DNA of 64,000 bases, from contig RCNN01000041.1 of assembly GCA_003667245.1 (NCBI GenBank), positions 93,539-157,538 of the forward strand, given 5' to 3'. This document shows, piece by piece, positions 27,846 through 40,103 of the stretch. A program made the translations under genes and the position numbers. This DNA comes from Heterostelium multicystogenum (lineage: Eukaryota; Evosea; Eumycetozoa; Acytosteliales; Acytosteliaceae). Below the pieces are notes generated by a model. It was not told the DNA's origin. It was given only the letters and a program-made list of their open reading frames with translations, and did not search any database. Each line of letters opens with the position of its first letter. Position 1 is the stretch's first letter.

Positions 27846-28326
27846 ACTACTAGCAATTCTCAACCAATAGTAATAATAGTAATAACAATCATAATAATTG
27901 ATCAAATAAGCAATCATCATCAACAACTACATTCACAACTTATTTAAATAAACTAGTAATATATCTTAATAATAGACAACACAGAATGATGATTTGCAAA
28001 GCAGATATTTTAATTTTTTATCACATATTTTTTTTTGTTGATCCCAATGATGACTAGGGTTACTGGTCAAGGTAATGATGATGTAATATCATTGAAACAC
28101 TTTAGTTATTTAATTTAAGATCAAATTAATTAAAGTACAATAGATTGAAGATAGATGATTGATTCATAGCTATAATAATAACAAATCAGATATAGATATT
28201 AGATAGATAGAACTAGATACTTTTATAGAGATCAAAAAAGAGTAATATATAATAATAATACTTCTACTCTTGATAGATAAATAGATAGATAGTCAAATTT
28301 TGTATAAATATAAATAGATAATAAAG
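27846..28326. other. AT-rich intergenic region
   Basis: Separates two genes on the same strand. It contains AATAAT and GATAGA runs. No other feature is seen. Confidence 0.55.
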
Positions 28327-29370
28327 ATGACAGGATCTTGGGTATTCTTTGCTATGGGGGCTATAGTTGCCAAGGCTGTGCCTGCAATCACTTTTATAGA
28401 GGGTGGTTGGAGATACATGGGAGTTTGTATTAGATATTCTATGAAACACTTGTTCAGAATAGTCATGACTGATTGTTGTTGATTTTCATTATCATTTCAA
28501 GGGTGCATCTATTGTATTTCACGGTATCAAGACATATGTATTTGGAAAACTGATAAGAACCATTGAATACCCTGATGGTGAGATGGTTTCAATTATCGTT
28601 AGAACAAACAACATAAATAGATTAAAGAACGAGGTATATATAGATATCAAAAAATTCACTCTCAGATGCTTGTTTCATACTAAATCAATATATACTTCTA
28701 TTTAGATTATAAAACAACAACCTGCATTGTTCCCAGGTGTCGAGTTGGATTCATCGGATGTAAAGTTTATTTCGAGATGGACTCCACCTCATTTTACAGA
28801 GCCTTGCACAAAGAATCGTGATTTGAAGATGGTTCCAGATGGAGGTGTATATATTTGGTCGAGATTCGAACCAATACCGAAGCGTAATGTAACTCTAGAT
28901 ATAAAGGACAAGGAGCTGATCAAACTGGATCAAGCTATTCAGTTTGTTCATCGTTTAGGAAAAATCCATTGGAAGTGGTGTCGTTGAGGAGGCTGCACGA
29001 CTTACCGATGTACAAGAGAACGCACTCATCGATTTACTACTGGAAAAAGACGAAGGTGTACTTGCTCTACACCGTAATTTCAATATGTATCCATCACTTT
29101 TTAAAATATCATGCCTTGCGATATCTGACGGCAAAAGGAAAGCTAATAGATAAAGAAGCTACCCAACAACAGCAGATTCAAGCACAACAGACAACAACAG
29201 TTACTACACAGCAAGCACAAGCGAATCAACAGGCTGCGTTACAACAGCAACAAAAACAGCAAGCTGCTCTACAGCAGCAAAAGCAAGAACAACTGAAACA
29301 ACAGAGTCAAGAGCAACAAAAGTCACCAACACAAGCACCTTCTCCACATGAATTAACAAACACCGTATAG
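28327..29370 (+). CDS. Unknown protein with hydrophobic N-terminus and Gln-rich tail
   Basis: I do not recognise this protein. The start at 28327 (MTGSWVFFAMGAIVAKAVPA) is hydrophobic. A short intron ends near 28500 (TTTCAAG) before GASIVFHGIKTYVFGKLIRT, and another lies near 28632-28705. The middle has PGVELDSSDVKFISRWTPPH and VPDGGVYIWSRFEPIPKRN. Near 28965 the frame shifts and the natural continuation is SIGSGVVEEAARLTDVQENA ... HRNFNMYPSLF. Near 29100 it shifts back to KYHALRYLTAKGKLIDKE before a Gln-rich tail of about 60 residues. The globular part looks conserved, because all three frames agree in style and codon use. It may be membrane- or mitochondria-associated because of the N-terminus, which is only a guess. 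Confidence 0.6.
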
Positions 29371-29422
29371 TTTAGTTGCATATGGTGGTTTATTAATAAA
29401 CCGATCGTCTTATGGTTCAAAT

Positions 29423-32120
29423 TTAATGATAAGATTCATAAAGAGAGTAAACTTTAAACTCGATCTGACCAGAGTTGATATCATTCTGTTTTAAACTGGT
29501 ATTGCTGTAATCAGGATAGAACTCAATGGTTTTGGTCTCGGCTTTCAATAGATTGAATCCATTGTCTGAGAATCTGCCTGGAACCGATGCTCTAGCCACA
29601 CGAATAACGCAATCTCTTTGGTACCAATGTCGATTCTTGATACTGATTTCTCAGCAGCTTGCACTCGTTCGATTGCAACGCCCGAAGGTTTTAGATTCAA
29701 GTATTTATATGGACCAAAGAAATAGGTGTTATCTACAAGTTTCTTACCGTCGTTGCACTCCAGCCAGGCATAGAGGAATTGATTTTGTCTACCATAAGCA
29801 TCTGATCTACAACTGCTGTTAAATAAATCATTCAATTTCACAGATTTAACTTTTCCGTTTGAGTATCCCAACCTACTGATTGGCTCTACCAATTCATAGG
29901 TCTTTTGAGAGCTGGTGACACTCCACATCTCTAAATGTAGTTTGCACTCATAGCTTATAGAACTATCATTGGTTACCCATGCCTCAATTTCAGACTGCTC
30001 CTCATTTACAAACATTGAAAGTAGGAGCGGATTATAGAATTTGGTGGAAAAGTAGTGAAGTGCTTTCCAAGTTCCATCGAATTCAATCGATGACCAAGAT
30101 GGACCAACCCATATATCGTTCAACTGCCAATAGAGTGTACCCATGCAATAGGGTGATAGTCTTCTCCAGTGCTCACAACCAGTTTTAATAGAGATGGCCT
30201 GTAGCACTTGGGTTGTGTAGCAAAGATTTTTGAAGCTTGTTGGAACTCTGAAATGGAGGGCAGTGTGTTGCAATAAACCGAGATTACCTGGAGTTGGAGA
30301 CCTCTGTCTACCTTCCATCTCTGGTGATGTAATATTGAGTTGATCTGCTCCAATGACTCTTTGAAGAGCAGCTTCTCTGGGCAATGATTGAAAACCAAAT
30401 TCAGAAAGGAATCTGCTCTTCACTTTAAGATACTCGGTAAATGGCTTGTTGCTGTGCCAAACCAACCAACAATGCTGGTCTCCACGTCCATCTTCATTGG
30501 GATCACCCCACTCATTTACTCCATTGGTAGGAGAGCTTGGTAAAAAGAAAGCGGATGGTTTCATTTTCTGGAGAGTAGGCATAATTGTCTCTATATAGAG
30601 CTTATTATAATCTATGATATAACGAGGTGGGTTTTCTTTTGAAGGCTTCCAAACTGAGATTGCTTGTTCATTCTCATTGTTTCCACACCAAAGTGCAATG
30701 CATGGGTGATGTCCTATCCTGTAAATTTGGTCCTCTACTTCTTGCTTTACATTCTCCAGGAACTCTTTATTGGATGGATACAGCGCACAAGCAAACATGA
30801 AGTCTTGCCAAATCAAGATACCAAACTCGTCACATAAATTATAGAAGGTGTCTGATTCATAGATACCTCCTCCCACACACGTAAGCAATTCATATATTAG
30901 CGTCTACAGTACTTTTCAAAAGTGATTGCATTCTCTGCTCGGTAATTCTGGTCAGGAAGGTATCTGCAGGAATCCAATCGGCACCACGGGCAAATATACG
31001 CTGTCCATTGACAACAATTGTAAGTTGTCCACCAGTAGTATCTACTCTCATATCCCTAATTCCAATTCTTTTCTTGCCAACACATCTGAATCCCTGTAGA
31101 TAATAAGTTCATATAGATTTTTGCTTACCATATCCTGCTGGATACCACAGCTTTGGATTAACAAGTAATTTGGTAGCATGTAGTTTCGTTATATACCCGA
31201 TGCAGTAGAGTCAGTGACAAACGCAACAGATGGCTTGTCTATCGATCGACGTTTAACTGAGTAATCAAGGACCTCAATCGACCACACTGAAGGAGTGGTA
31301 ACTGCAGTTGGGGAGAATATTTCAAAGGTCAAATCAAGCTCGACCTTTTGGCCATCATCACGGTGCTTTTGCTCAATGAGAAGATTTCTTACAACTATTT
31401 CCTTGCCAATGGCTTCTAGTCTGATTGGCTTCTCTATTCCCATGGTACAAAAGCATGGTCCCCAGTCCCATCCAAATGAACATCCATTCTTTCGAATAAA
31501 ATTACGATGGTGAATGCCATTGGGATACTCCCAGAGTGGAATCTCATAGCCACATTCACTGGCCTTCTTCTTACAATAGACTGCCGGTGAGTAGAGGTTC
31601 ACCTGAATGGTATTGGACCCACTTTTTTAGATAGGTAGATACATTGAACCGGTACGACCTGAATTCATTGTCGACATTGGAAACAACGCGATCATTTATA
31701 ATGATCGTTCCAATCGTATCTATAGCCTCACATACCAAATCTACTTGCAAAGACTGCTCCAATGTAGATTGATCCAACTGAAACTCTGTCGAGAATTGCC
31801 AATCCGACAAAGCTATCCATCTATATTCCAACTTTTGACAATGTTTACAATCAAATAAATGTTACCTATTTATATGTATATAGTAGTACTTTACATTTAT
31901 TTTATACTTACTTCTTTTTCACCTATGTATAAGTCTGGAATGATCCCTTTATTCATGAGAGTAAGATGAACATCAGTTGGTATCCTAATGTTGTCGACTT
32001 CGATCAAATGACTGTCGTTGTCTTCTATATAATCCTGCCCATTTCCATTGACCAGCAGACTGCGTCTATTGAGTTGTTTAAGTCTCCACTCTAATTTATC
32101 AAATTCAATGATCTTTCATC
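29423..32120 (-). CDS. Beta-mannosidase (glycoside hydrolase family 2)
   Basis: Removes terminal beta-mannose from N-glycan fragments, usually in lysosomes. The first clear exon codes LEWRLKQLNRRSLLVNGNGQ and PTDVHLTLMNKGIIPDLYIG. An in-frame intron (31832-31911) precedes LEYRWIALSDWQFSTEFQ. Further on are NGCSFGWDWGPCF, then GGGIYESDTFYNLCDEFGIL, the acid/base Glu in ALWCGNNENEQ, and the nucleophile Glu in RFLSEFGFQSLP. The C-terminal beta domain ends ...VYSLYESYH at 29423. Breaks occur near 31600, 31000 and 29545. The start is unsure: 32120 is an ATG followed by a needed one-base shift, and no signal peptide is visible, so a first exon may be missing. Confidence 0.88.
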
Positions 32121-32686
32121 AATAAATTTACAATAATTACTTATTTGTAAATTGTGTGAACCAAAATGATCATTGGAGGAGTCTGATTTAGATTTTAATA
32201 ATAATCAAAAATTTAATTTAAACCAAACCCCTAATGATAAAACAAGCCTTATTAGTTACTAAATATATAAAAACAGAATGGAAGAATTTAATTCTATATG
32301 ATTATACTCAACGATTCATAAAGTTACACTTGTGCATTTTATGATTTCAACCACATATTATTATTAGTTTTGTGTCATATTACAACTACAAAAATATAAG
32401 ACATGATGCATCTGAGATCATCATTTATAATATCTAGTTTTGAGAATGACACTTCGATTTGATTAATCAATTAATTAATATAAATATAAAATTTTTTATT
32501 ACAGATTTATAATAATATAAATATATATTTATACTAAATATTATTAAATAATTACCTGAAAGTTAATATTAATATCTGTGTTAATTTGTATCTATTTAAA
32601 ATATTCATTATTATTATTATATATCATAATATCATTTATTTTTACATTTCTATCCTATTTGATTATTAAGGTTATAGGTATATAAA
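32121..32686. other. AT-rich region between divergent genes
   Basis: Between beta-mannosidase (-) and the ZZ-finger ligase (+), so probably a two-way promoter. A missing first exon of the mannosidase could lie here. No other feature is seen. Confidence 0.5.
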
Positions 32687-35115
32687 ATGGTATGTTTATG
32701 TGCACTTTGTTCTTCAAAATTACATAAAGGTGATGAAAGATATAGATGTTCAGAGTGTATAGATCTATATCTATGTACCAATTGTTATGCTTCATCTTCT
32801 TCAGAAACAGTTCATGTTGACATTGCTCCATTTCCACACCATTGTACCCTAGAAATAAGTAACTACTATCTTTATCTATATCTTGTAAACATTTAATTAA
32901 TTATTCTACAATAGTGTCTGATTATGAATACCATGAAGAAATTGATCTTGGAAATGTATACCTTGCCTTTATGTAAATTATTTACTTGTTATTATAATGG
33001 TGTAAACAAACTAATGCATCAATATAGGAAAGTTTTTCAATATTTCAAACAAAGAAGAGCCATTGCTTATAAACCATCAGGAAATGAGAATTACTCTTGG
33101 ATTACTTATCAAGATATTTATAATCAAGCAGTTAGATATGGGACTGCTATTAAAAAGTTACTACAAAAAGTAAACTATCCAACCATTTTGGTTTTCATCA
33201 ATATAAATATTATTAACTCAATTAATTACCCTAGAAATCAGTAATTGCTCTATTAATGAACATATTACCTGAAATTTATTATATTACTTTTGGGAATCTA
33301 TTCTATGGAATGATAAATCTTATAATGAGTGAACTTGTCCGTAAGTTAGAATAGTTATTTTTTACACAAAATTCAAAAGATATTAATTTCATTTAAATTT
33401 AAGCCAAAAATGATATCAAACATCTATTGGAAAGTACAAATGCCTCAGCAGTAATTGTGTCCAAAAACTTATTCCCCAGATTGGTTTGATGTTTTGGATA
33501 ACCTTCAAAATATTTCTTTGATTATTCATTTTGAAAATGATGTTGATGAATCATTAAGAAATAAGTTACCCAATGATATTAAATTAATAACAATGTCTGA
33601 GCTATTGGATTCTGTAACTTTGAAAAATGTTGAACCACATTCTCCTGATTTGAATGGATTTATGACTCTTCGTATGTCCTATTATTTCTTAATTAATGCC
33701 AATATTCTAACTTTTATTTTTTTTTACAGAGTTTTCAAGTGGATCAACAGGATCTCCAAAATGTATAGGAGTTAAAATACAATCTGATGTGTTTCGAGGA
33801 CTGGAATGGGATAAATTCAAGATATCCACTAGTAATGTGACTTTAAGTAATTATCTTATTCAATATTTTTTGATTGTCTTCTTACCTTTTATATTTAGAC
33901 AATATAACTATGTATATTGATTGTTTCACTTTTCTTAATGGTGGTACCATTTTTATAAACTCATCAAATAATTATGATATTGATGATATGATCCAATCTC
34001 TTTCAAAAAATCAGACCAACCAATATCATAAATAGGCCAAAGTATCTATTCCCCAAAAAACTATTACAATTTTGATATTTATTCATTTTATTTAGCTTTT
34101 GGGACAAAATATTCAAGATTTCAAAAGTATCTTGCCAAGACTAAGGAACAATACCCAGAACTATCTGAAAAAGAAACAGAAGAAATAGCAATAACTGAAA
34201 CAAGGGAGTTATTTGGTGAATAGACTGTCATTAGTATTCTCTGGTACAGCAATACTATCCTCTTCAACTTTAATGTTCATGAAACAATGCTGGGGTGACA
34301 AAGTTGTGGATTCTTATGGTTCTACAGAAACTTTTGCACTTACAATTAACAACTCTATCCTGAAAGAAGTTCAATATAGAATTGAGGGCTTGGAAGGCAC
34401 CACAAATGACAAACCTTACCCAGTTGGTCAGTTGATTGTGAAATCTCCTTATTGTGCAGGATATTATTACAATAATAAGGAAACATCAGAAACCATATTC
34501 AAAGATGGGTGGTTTCACACTGGAGATTTAGTGGAAGAGTTTGAACCTGGAAAAATCCAAGTTATAGGAAGAATCAAGAATAGTTTTTAAAAATCACATG
34601 GGAAAATATATAGTGTAAATATTAAATAGTTAGTTTTAAATACTTTACTCTAACAACTTCTTCCATATAGACCTGATAAAATAGAAGGATACTATAAATC
34701 ATCTTTGATGATTGACAATATATTGATTCATGGTAAATGAACTTCTTATATGTAGTTTCTGTAATCATTCCATCTGAATATGCTCTTAATCGATTCCTTA
34801 TTGATAAAAAGAATACAAATTTGGATGAATGTAAAATACTAAAGGAAGCCATCTTTGATGAAATTAAATTAATTTCCCAAACAAACTGTGTATGTAATAA
34901 TAGTTTAAAAATTAACATCATAATTATTTATATATTTTAATAACTAGATACCAAATTGGGAGATACCAAAGCTAATTTACTTGGACAATACAAAATGGAC
35001 AATGGAAAACAAATTATTAATAGGTGGTTTTAATAAAATCAACAGAACTGCACTTGGTCAATATTATAATCAACAATTGGATTTGATGATGTCTCAACTT
35101 CATTCAAATAACTAG
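32687..35115 (+). CDS. AMP-forming ligase (acyl-CoA synthetase-like) with N-terminal ZZ zinc finger
   Basis: Exon 1 (32687-32858) codes a ZZ-type finger: C-X2-C (CALC), C-X2-C (CSEC), C-X2-C (CTNC) and a closing HVDIAPFPHHC. Introns 32859-32914 and 32973-33027 both join in frame to LGNVYLAFMKVFQYFKQRRA and then to SWITYQDIYNQAVRYGTAI, the start of a long-chain acyl-CoA synthetase fold. Ligase motifs follow in order: FSSGSTGSPKCIGV (P-loop), DSYGSTETFA, GWFHTGDLVEEF, GRIKN, and the C-terminal WTMENKLLIGGFNKINRTAL with the catalytic Lys. Several short exons and two or three one-base breaks (near 33475, 34590 and 34738) lie between. It should activate a carboxylic acid as acyl-AMP; the substrate is unknown. 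The ZZ finger may guide binding to a protein. Confidence 0.78.
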
Positions 35116-35900
35116 CTTGGATTCAAAATTGCCATAAGTTGAATCAATATCATGATCTTTTCACTGATGATTCTTTCACATTTCTTTCCATCATTTTCCA
35201 ACCTTAATAATGATCACAATTAATAAAGTTAAAATCTACAATATATCACTATATTTGATTTAAACATATTTTTAACAATATACAAAATAAATTTGAAGAA
35301 CTCTCTATTGATAAGAGAGATCATCAATTTGAGCTTTACAATGTTTCCCCTAGATAACGCTTAAGTGGTTAAATTAGTAATCTACAAATAAAAAGATCAA
35401 TAATTCACTTTTAAAACTCAATATATATTGTTAGATGTATTCAGGCTGGTTTTCTGTATATGGGATCTCCAAAAATGAAATAATCTAATCATCCACTACT
35501 ACTTTTGCTTTTCTTTTTTTTTTAATTTTACTTTTTGTTAGTTTTATTTGATTTTTTATTTATAGTATGATAATATACTAGATATTTACATCACTAGTTC
35601 AGTCTTGAAGGAATAAGAAATGTTGGCATGTCAGAGACAATGATTGATGACAGTCATTGATAATATGTGAGGTTCTAACCTGCAAAATCACTGAAATATC
35701 AAATTTCATGACTCACCAAATTAAACGTAATTTTTACATGAAATCTACAATTTTATTAATAAAAAAAAATGGGTTAATTTAGACAAACTATAAATAGACC
35801 AATGGCTTGACAGTCTTAAACTAAAAATATATTAGCTAAAAAAAATACATTTATTTAAATAAATAATAAAGAACAAGCAATTAGAAATAAAGAATTAGAG
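35116..35900. other. AT-rich intergenic region
   Basis: Same-strand spacer between the ligase and the NmrA-like gene, with A/T runs near 35510 and 35760. A GATGAC...CTGA pair near 35650-35692 was judged too weak for a C/D snoRNA. Confidence 0.5.
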
Positions 35901-36838
35901 ATGAATCCAAAGAAATTGGTCGTTGTAACACAAGCTTTTAGTAAACAAGGTCAGAGCATTATTAATAGCTTGAGAAAGAATGGAAAATATGCTATTAGAG
36001 GTCTGACAAGCAGAGCCTTGGACACCCCACAGGCATTGAAGTTGAAAGAATCAGGTGTTGAGGTAGTGCAAGCTGACATTGGAAATCAAGATAGCCTGAC
36101 TACTGCTTTCAAAGATGCATATTGTGCATTTGTTGTTCGTCCAATTATTCCTCCAGTTGTTCCAAATATTAAACAAGTTGAGCTTGGTGCCATCAAGTTG
36201 CAAGCCGATGCTGCTGTTTCTGCCAACGTTCAACAAATAATTGTATCGATGACTGATGCTACTGTCGATGAAGACGGTAAGACCGACATTCAACGATTGG
36301 TCGAGCAACTTCCAATCAAGTACGTTTTTCTATGTATCTGCAATTCTTCTATTCCAATTGGGTCGAGTTTACTGCACCAAAGAAGCAAGAAGATGGATCC
36401 TATGTATTTGCATCGCCCATTGATGCACAAACTGCAATTCCATACACTGATGCCTACATCACCACTGGTGAGGTATTTGTCGAATTTTTGGAGAACCCAG
36501 AGAAATACAACAGATCTGCAGTGACAGTGGCAACAGAGTCACTAACTGGACCAGAGATTGCTGCTACTTTCCAGAAGGTTACTGGACTCAAGGCAACTTA
36601 CCGAGAACAAAGCCTTGACCAATTCCTTGAAGCCAGTGGTTTCCACTTGAGTCCCGAATATAAGATGGTTGGAACCGTCATATATAACAACTTTTTAGAA
36701 TCGGTCAAGAATCTGTCGGTATTCAAAAAAGTGCCAACCATTAAGCTTGAAAACCAAAGAACATGGGAGAAGTTCCTCCAAGATACCAAGTGGCAAGGTG
36801 AATCTTTCCAAGATTTTAAGGCCAACAATGGATATTAG
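35901..36838 (+). CDS. NmrA-like NAD(P)-binding family protein
   Basis: About 312 residues. The N-terminus, KKLVVVTQAFSKQGQSIINS, corresponds to the Rossmann dinucleotide loop of NmrA/HSCARG proteins, but the usual GATGxxG has become QAFSKQG, so two loop glycines are missing. ADIGNQDSLTTAFKDAYCAF and VQQIIVSMTDATVDEDGKTD fit the fold. Near 36320 the frame shifts, and the natural continuation is FFYSNWVEFTAPKKQEDGSY, PIDAQTAIPYTDAYITTGEV and GPEIAATFQKVTGLKATYRE, as in the family. The end is at 36838. NmrA-like proteins are often redox sensors rather than enzymes, and the loss of glycines fits weak or no nucleotide binding. The role is inferred from the family only. Confidence 0.82.
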
Positions 36839-36878
36839 ATAGGCCAATTGCTCACACAATAAATTGTATTAGATATAA

Positions 36879-37585
36879 TTATAAATCGTTGAATGTAATA
36901 ACTTTCTTTGGCTTTTGTACACTTTTTCCTCTTCCACTTCTCCTCCTCCTCTTGGAATTAACGATATCCTGTATTGTGTGCGTTACTTTGAGTTTGTTGG
37001 TTGGATTGCCTATGCCACTCTTATCGTTCTTCAGTGCTGTTGACAGTGGATATAATCTACCTTGATTATCTTTTCCTAAACCACCCTGATCTTCATCCCA
37101 TCCATACTTCTCTGTCAATAGCTTATAGCCTCTATTCTGCTGTGATATGTGAAAGTAATTCTTTGGTGGACCGATAATTTTGCTTGCCAATATATGAGCT
37201 GTTGAAGTGATATGTTCTTTTTGATTATCGATCTTTACATTTACATCACAACATTGGCAATAATATAGCTCATATTTATGCTCTTTCACTATCAACTTCT
37301 CTATTACTATCGTTACCATCATCTGTAGATGATGCACCAACAACATAAAGTTTACCCATGTTATCATACATTTCAATTCTCTTTCTTGTTGGATTGAATA
37401 AGCTATCACTATTAGTTTGACCCTTGGATATTTCATCCTGATAGATAGAACTTGCTAATCTACCAGAGTCTTGTGTAATCTGAGCTGTACTCTTTACTTC
37501 ATCAGAGCAACTATCATAGTCATCATCATTAATATCCTTATCAAATCCACTAAAGATAAAAGTTGTCTTTTTTATTGATGCTCAT
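36879..37585 (-). CDS. G-patch and zinc-finger protein (GPANK1-like)
   Basis: The start is at 37585 (MSINKKDNFY). An acidic stretch (DKDINDDDYDSCSDE) leads to a C2H2-like finger (YYCQCCDVNVK ... HITSTAH). The G-patch follows (RGYKLLTEKYGWDEDQGGLG, then QGRLYPLSTALKNDKSGIGN), and then a basic tail (SKRRRRSGRGKSVQKPKKV). G-patches bind and activate DEAH-box RNA helicases, so a nuclear RNA-processing role is likely. The order finger then G-patch matches animal GPANK1, but no ankyrin repeats are seen here. Frame breaks near 37545 and 37290. It is convergent with the NmrA-like gene, only 40 bases apart. Confidence 0.75.
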
Positions 37586-37836
37586 AGCATTCTACTCCTA
37601 AGTATCTTCCAATATATCTATCTTTATCTATCTATATATCTATATATATTGTTTACAACTAGTTTGATAAAAACAACAAAAAATGAAATGAAATGAAAGG
37701 GGAGTCATCTTCTCATTTTCAAAATTTAAACAATCTATTTTATTAAATTTAAATTCTACCATATTTACCTAAAATGAATTGAGTTAGTAGCGGTGCTTCT
37801 TTGAATACTGTGAATGACTTTACTTTATTATGAAAC

Positions 37837-38524
37837 TTACTCTTTTGGTTGATCGGTTGTTGGAAGTGTGACTTGTGCAATCTCCTTGTTCTCCACCAAA
37901 ATATTGTTAAGAATAAACTCAATTTGTTGTTTAACTTGCTCAGGTGTTGCTGATGGATTCTCTTTGGTGACTGCTGCTGTAATGCTTGCGATGAGTGATT
38001 GCTTCGACTTTAGCAGATCATCACGCTTGTCTACGAGTGTCTTTAGATTGTCCCATGCCACGTTGAATTCTGCAGTGGCTGCTGCCTGTCGCCTGTAGTC
38101 TCTGACGAATATGAAACCTGCCAACACCGCACATGCACCCACTATAAGTATCTCCTTTTTAACACTGCTGCCAGTGTCACTCTCACTTTTTGCCATCACT
38201 TTCACTGCTGCCATCAGCAGCTTGCTTTTGTTCTTTCTGTTGCTTTAATAGTTCTTCTTTCTTTTTGATTTCGGCATTGATCTCCTCTACAGACATTCCC
38301 TGAGTCATCTTCTTCAACTCCTCTTGCATAGCGTTGATATCATTCAAGTTATCATTTTTACTTTTCTTTGTCGAGTAACTGCACTTCCCAACGACAGCCA
38401 ACTGACTTCTACAGCTACTACTGCTGCTATTATATAAACTCAAACCACTTTGTTGAACTCCAACAACATTACTACAGACTCTACTACTGTATCGGTATAT
38501 ATATTTAGATGTATTAGATAACAT
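37837..38524 (-). CDS. Probable mitochondrial membrane protein, function unknown
   Basis: The start is at 38524 (MLSNTSKYIYRYSSRVCSNV). The first 55 residues are rich in Ser, Arg and Tyr without acidic residues, a typical mitochondrial presequence. A charged helical stretch follows (MQEELKKMTQGMSVEEINAE, KKKEELLKQQKEQK). After a break near 38190 the protein continues with one membrane segment (KKEILIVGACAVLAGFIFVR) and a helical C-terminus of about 80 residues (LKTLVDKRDDLLKSKQSLIA ...). The total of about 230 residues suggests a single-pass inner-membrane protein with coiled coils on both sides. No family recognised. Confidence 0.65.
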
Positions 38525-38725
38525 ATCTTTGTCAAATGGTGATGCAAAATGCGAATGACTAAAATTTGATGATCAAAAAAAAAAAAGATAAAAATGGAAA
38601 ATCAGGATGGTGGACCTTAATCTTTCTATCTAATTTGTATATATATATATATTTATTTATTTATATTGTATTAGTTATATATGATGGAACATGGCTTCAG
38701 TGATTCCTTGTCAAATTTATCGTTG

Positions 38726-40103
38726 TTAAAAATATTTAGCTAGTGTTTCCACTGATGAGAGTGCAATGTCGGCGTTGTGACGGATAACATAGGACCAGAA
38801 GGTTTCTCTGGAGATTCCTGCCTTGTGGTCGTTGAAACAAAAGAATGATCCCCACTCGTAGTTCTTTCCAATTCCTTTGGATTCAAATCCAGCTGTCTTT
38901 TGTTGGAGTACAACTATTTCCTCCTTATCCTCAATCTCCTCGACAATGGCAATGGTCATCCACTTGCAGTGTTGCTTTGGTGCGCTGACGTCTCCTATCA
39001 AATGGTCACCGACGTAGCAGAATGAAATATTCTCTTTGCTTGAGTTCTTGCGCACTGCGTCTATCAAAATCTGTACATTTCCATTGTGGTAGACGGTAGG
39101 TGTGTTGAATTGGATGGTCTCTACCTTCATTGAATCGGTTAACTCCTTTGGGAAATAGTTGCCATTCAAATCGTAGAATTGGGTTTGTTTTTTGAAGAAG
39201 TCTGGCTTCTTGGCGTCGGCAATGATAACATCGAAAAGTGATTGGAAATCGGGACCATATGCATAGGTCATCAAGAGATGGGTATATTCGGACTTGGAGT
39301 TGGTAATCAAACATACTCTGCATCCATTGCTCTTGAGATTCTTGAGCCATGAAATGCACTCGTCTGTTGCTTTGTATACGAAACGTCCCGGATCCTCTCG
39401 GATCTCACGGAAATAACGTGAGTGGTAAAAGTCTCCAAAGCTGTGGTTAAATGAGACAACTGCCTCCTTGAGGAATCTCATGAGCTCACCATGGTTGTAG
39501 CCACTTCCATCTGAGTTGCCCGACTCTGCAACGAGGTGGTTGATATGTCCGATCCACAAGGGAGTCAAAGGCAACTCGAAAAATGAGTTCAACACAAAGA
39601 AACGATTGTTGTTGGATCCCACTGAATTGTGCAAGTGGACGATTTTCCGGAATGACGTCGGAATGATAGATTTCGTTGATCTTGTCCTTGCTGATTTCCA
39701 AATCACCCAAAAATGCTTTTAGCACATGCTTCTGACTGTCCAATTTCAACATATATCCAGTTACTGTATCGACAACAACACCACGGTGTACTTGATCCAT
39801 ATCGAATTTTGTCTATATCAATCAATCAATCAATTCAATCGGAGATTAACATCGAAATGATTCTTCCAAATGAAACAAACTATAAGATCAACTTACATTG
39901 TATAAATGTGGGAACAATGGACCCAAATGGTCTAACAAACATGAATAGATAAGATGTGAGAATGGTAAATTCTTATAACGAACAATAGTCATATCCATAT
40001 CGAATCCAATACAGTCAAGATGCTTCAACTGTTGATGTAGTTCGATCTCTCTCTTTACTACACTCGATTCGATGGATGGTGAGACTGGTTCATTCGGAAA
40101 CAT
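38726..40103 (-). CDS. NT5DC1-like 5'-nucleotidase domain protein (HAD superfamily)
   Basis: Two exons (39897-40103, 38726-39812) join in frame (...FPHLYN/TKFDMDQVHR...). HAD motif I is CIGFDMDMTIVRY (DxDxT). The middle has FHNSFGDFY-like SFNHSFGDFYHSRYFREIRE, DPGRFVYKATDECISWLKNL, motif II/III KVCLITNS-like VCLITNSKSEYTHLL, ADAKKPDFF and VYHNGNVQILIDAVRK. Motif IV is YVGDHLIGDV. KNYEWGSFF near the end is also typical of NT5DC1. It is likely a metal-dependent phosphohydrolase of unknown substrate; despite the family name, nucleotidase activity is unproven. One frame change near 39650 is needed. About 428 residues in all. Confidence 0.85.

Noticed and set aside
35640..35700. C/D snoRNA-like boxes downstream of the ZZ ligase
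   Set aside because: Too short, imperfect C box, and no clear stem.
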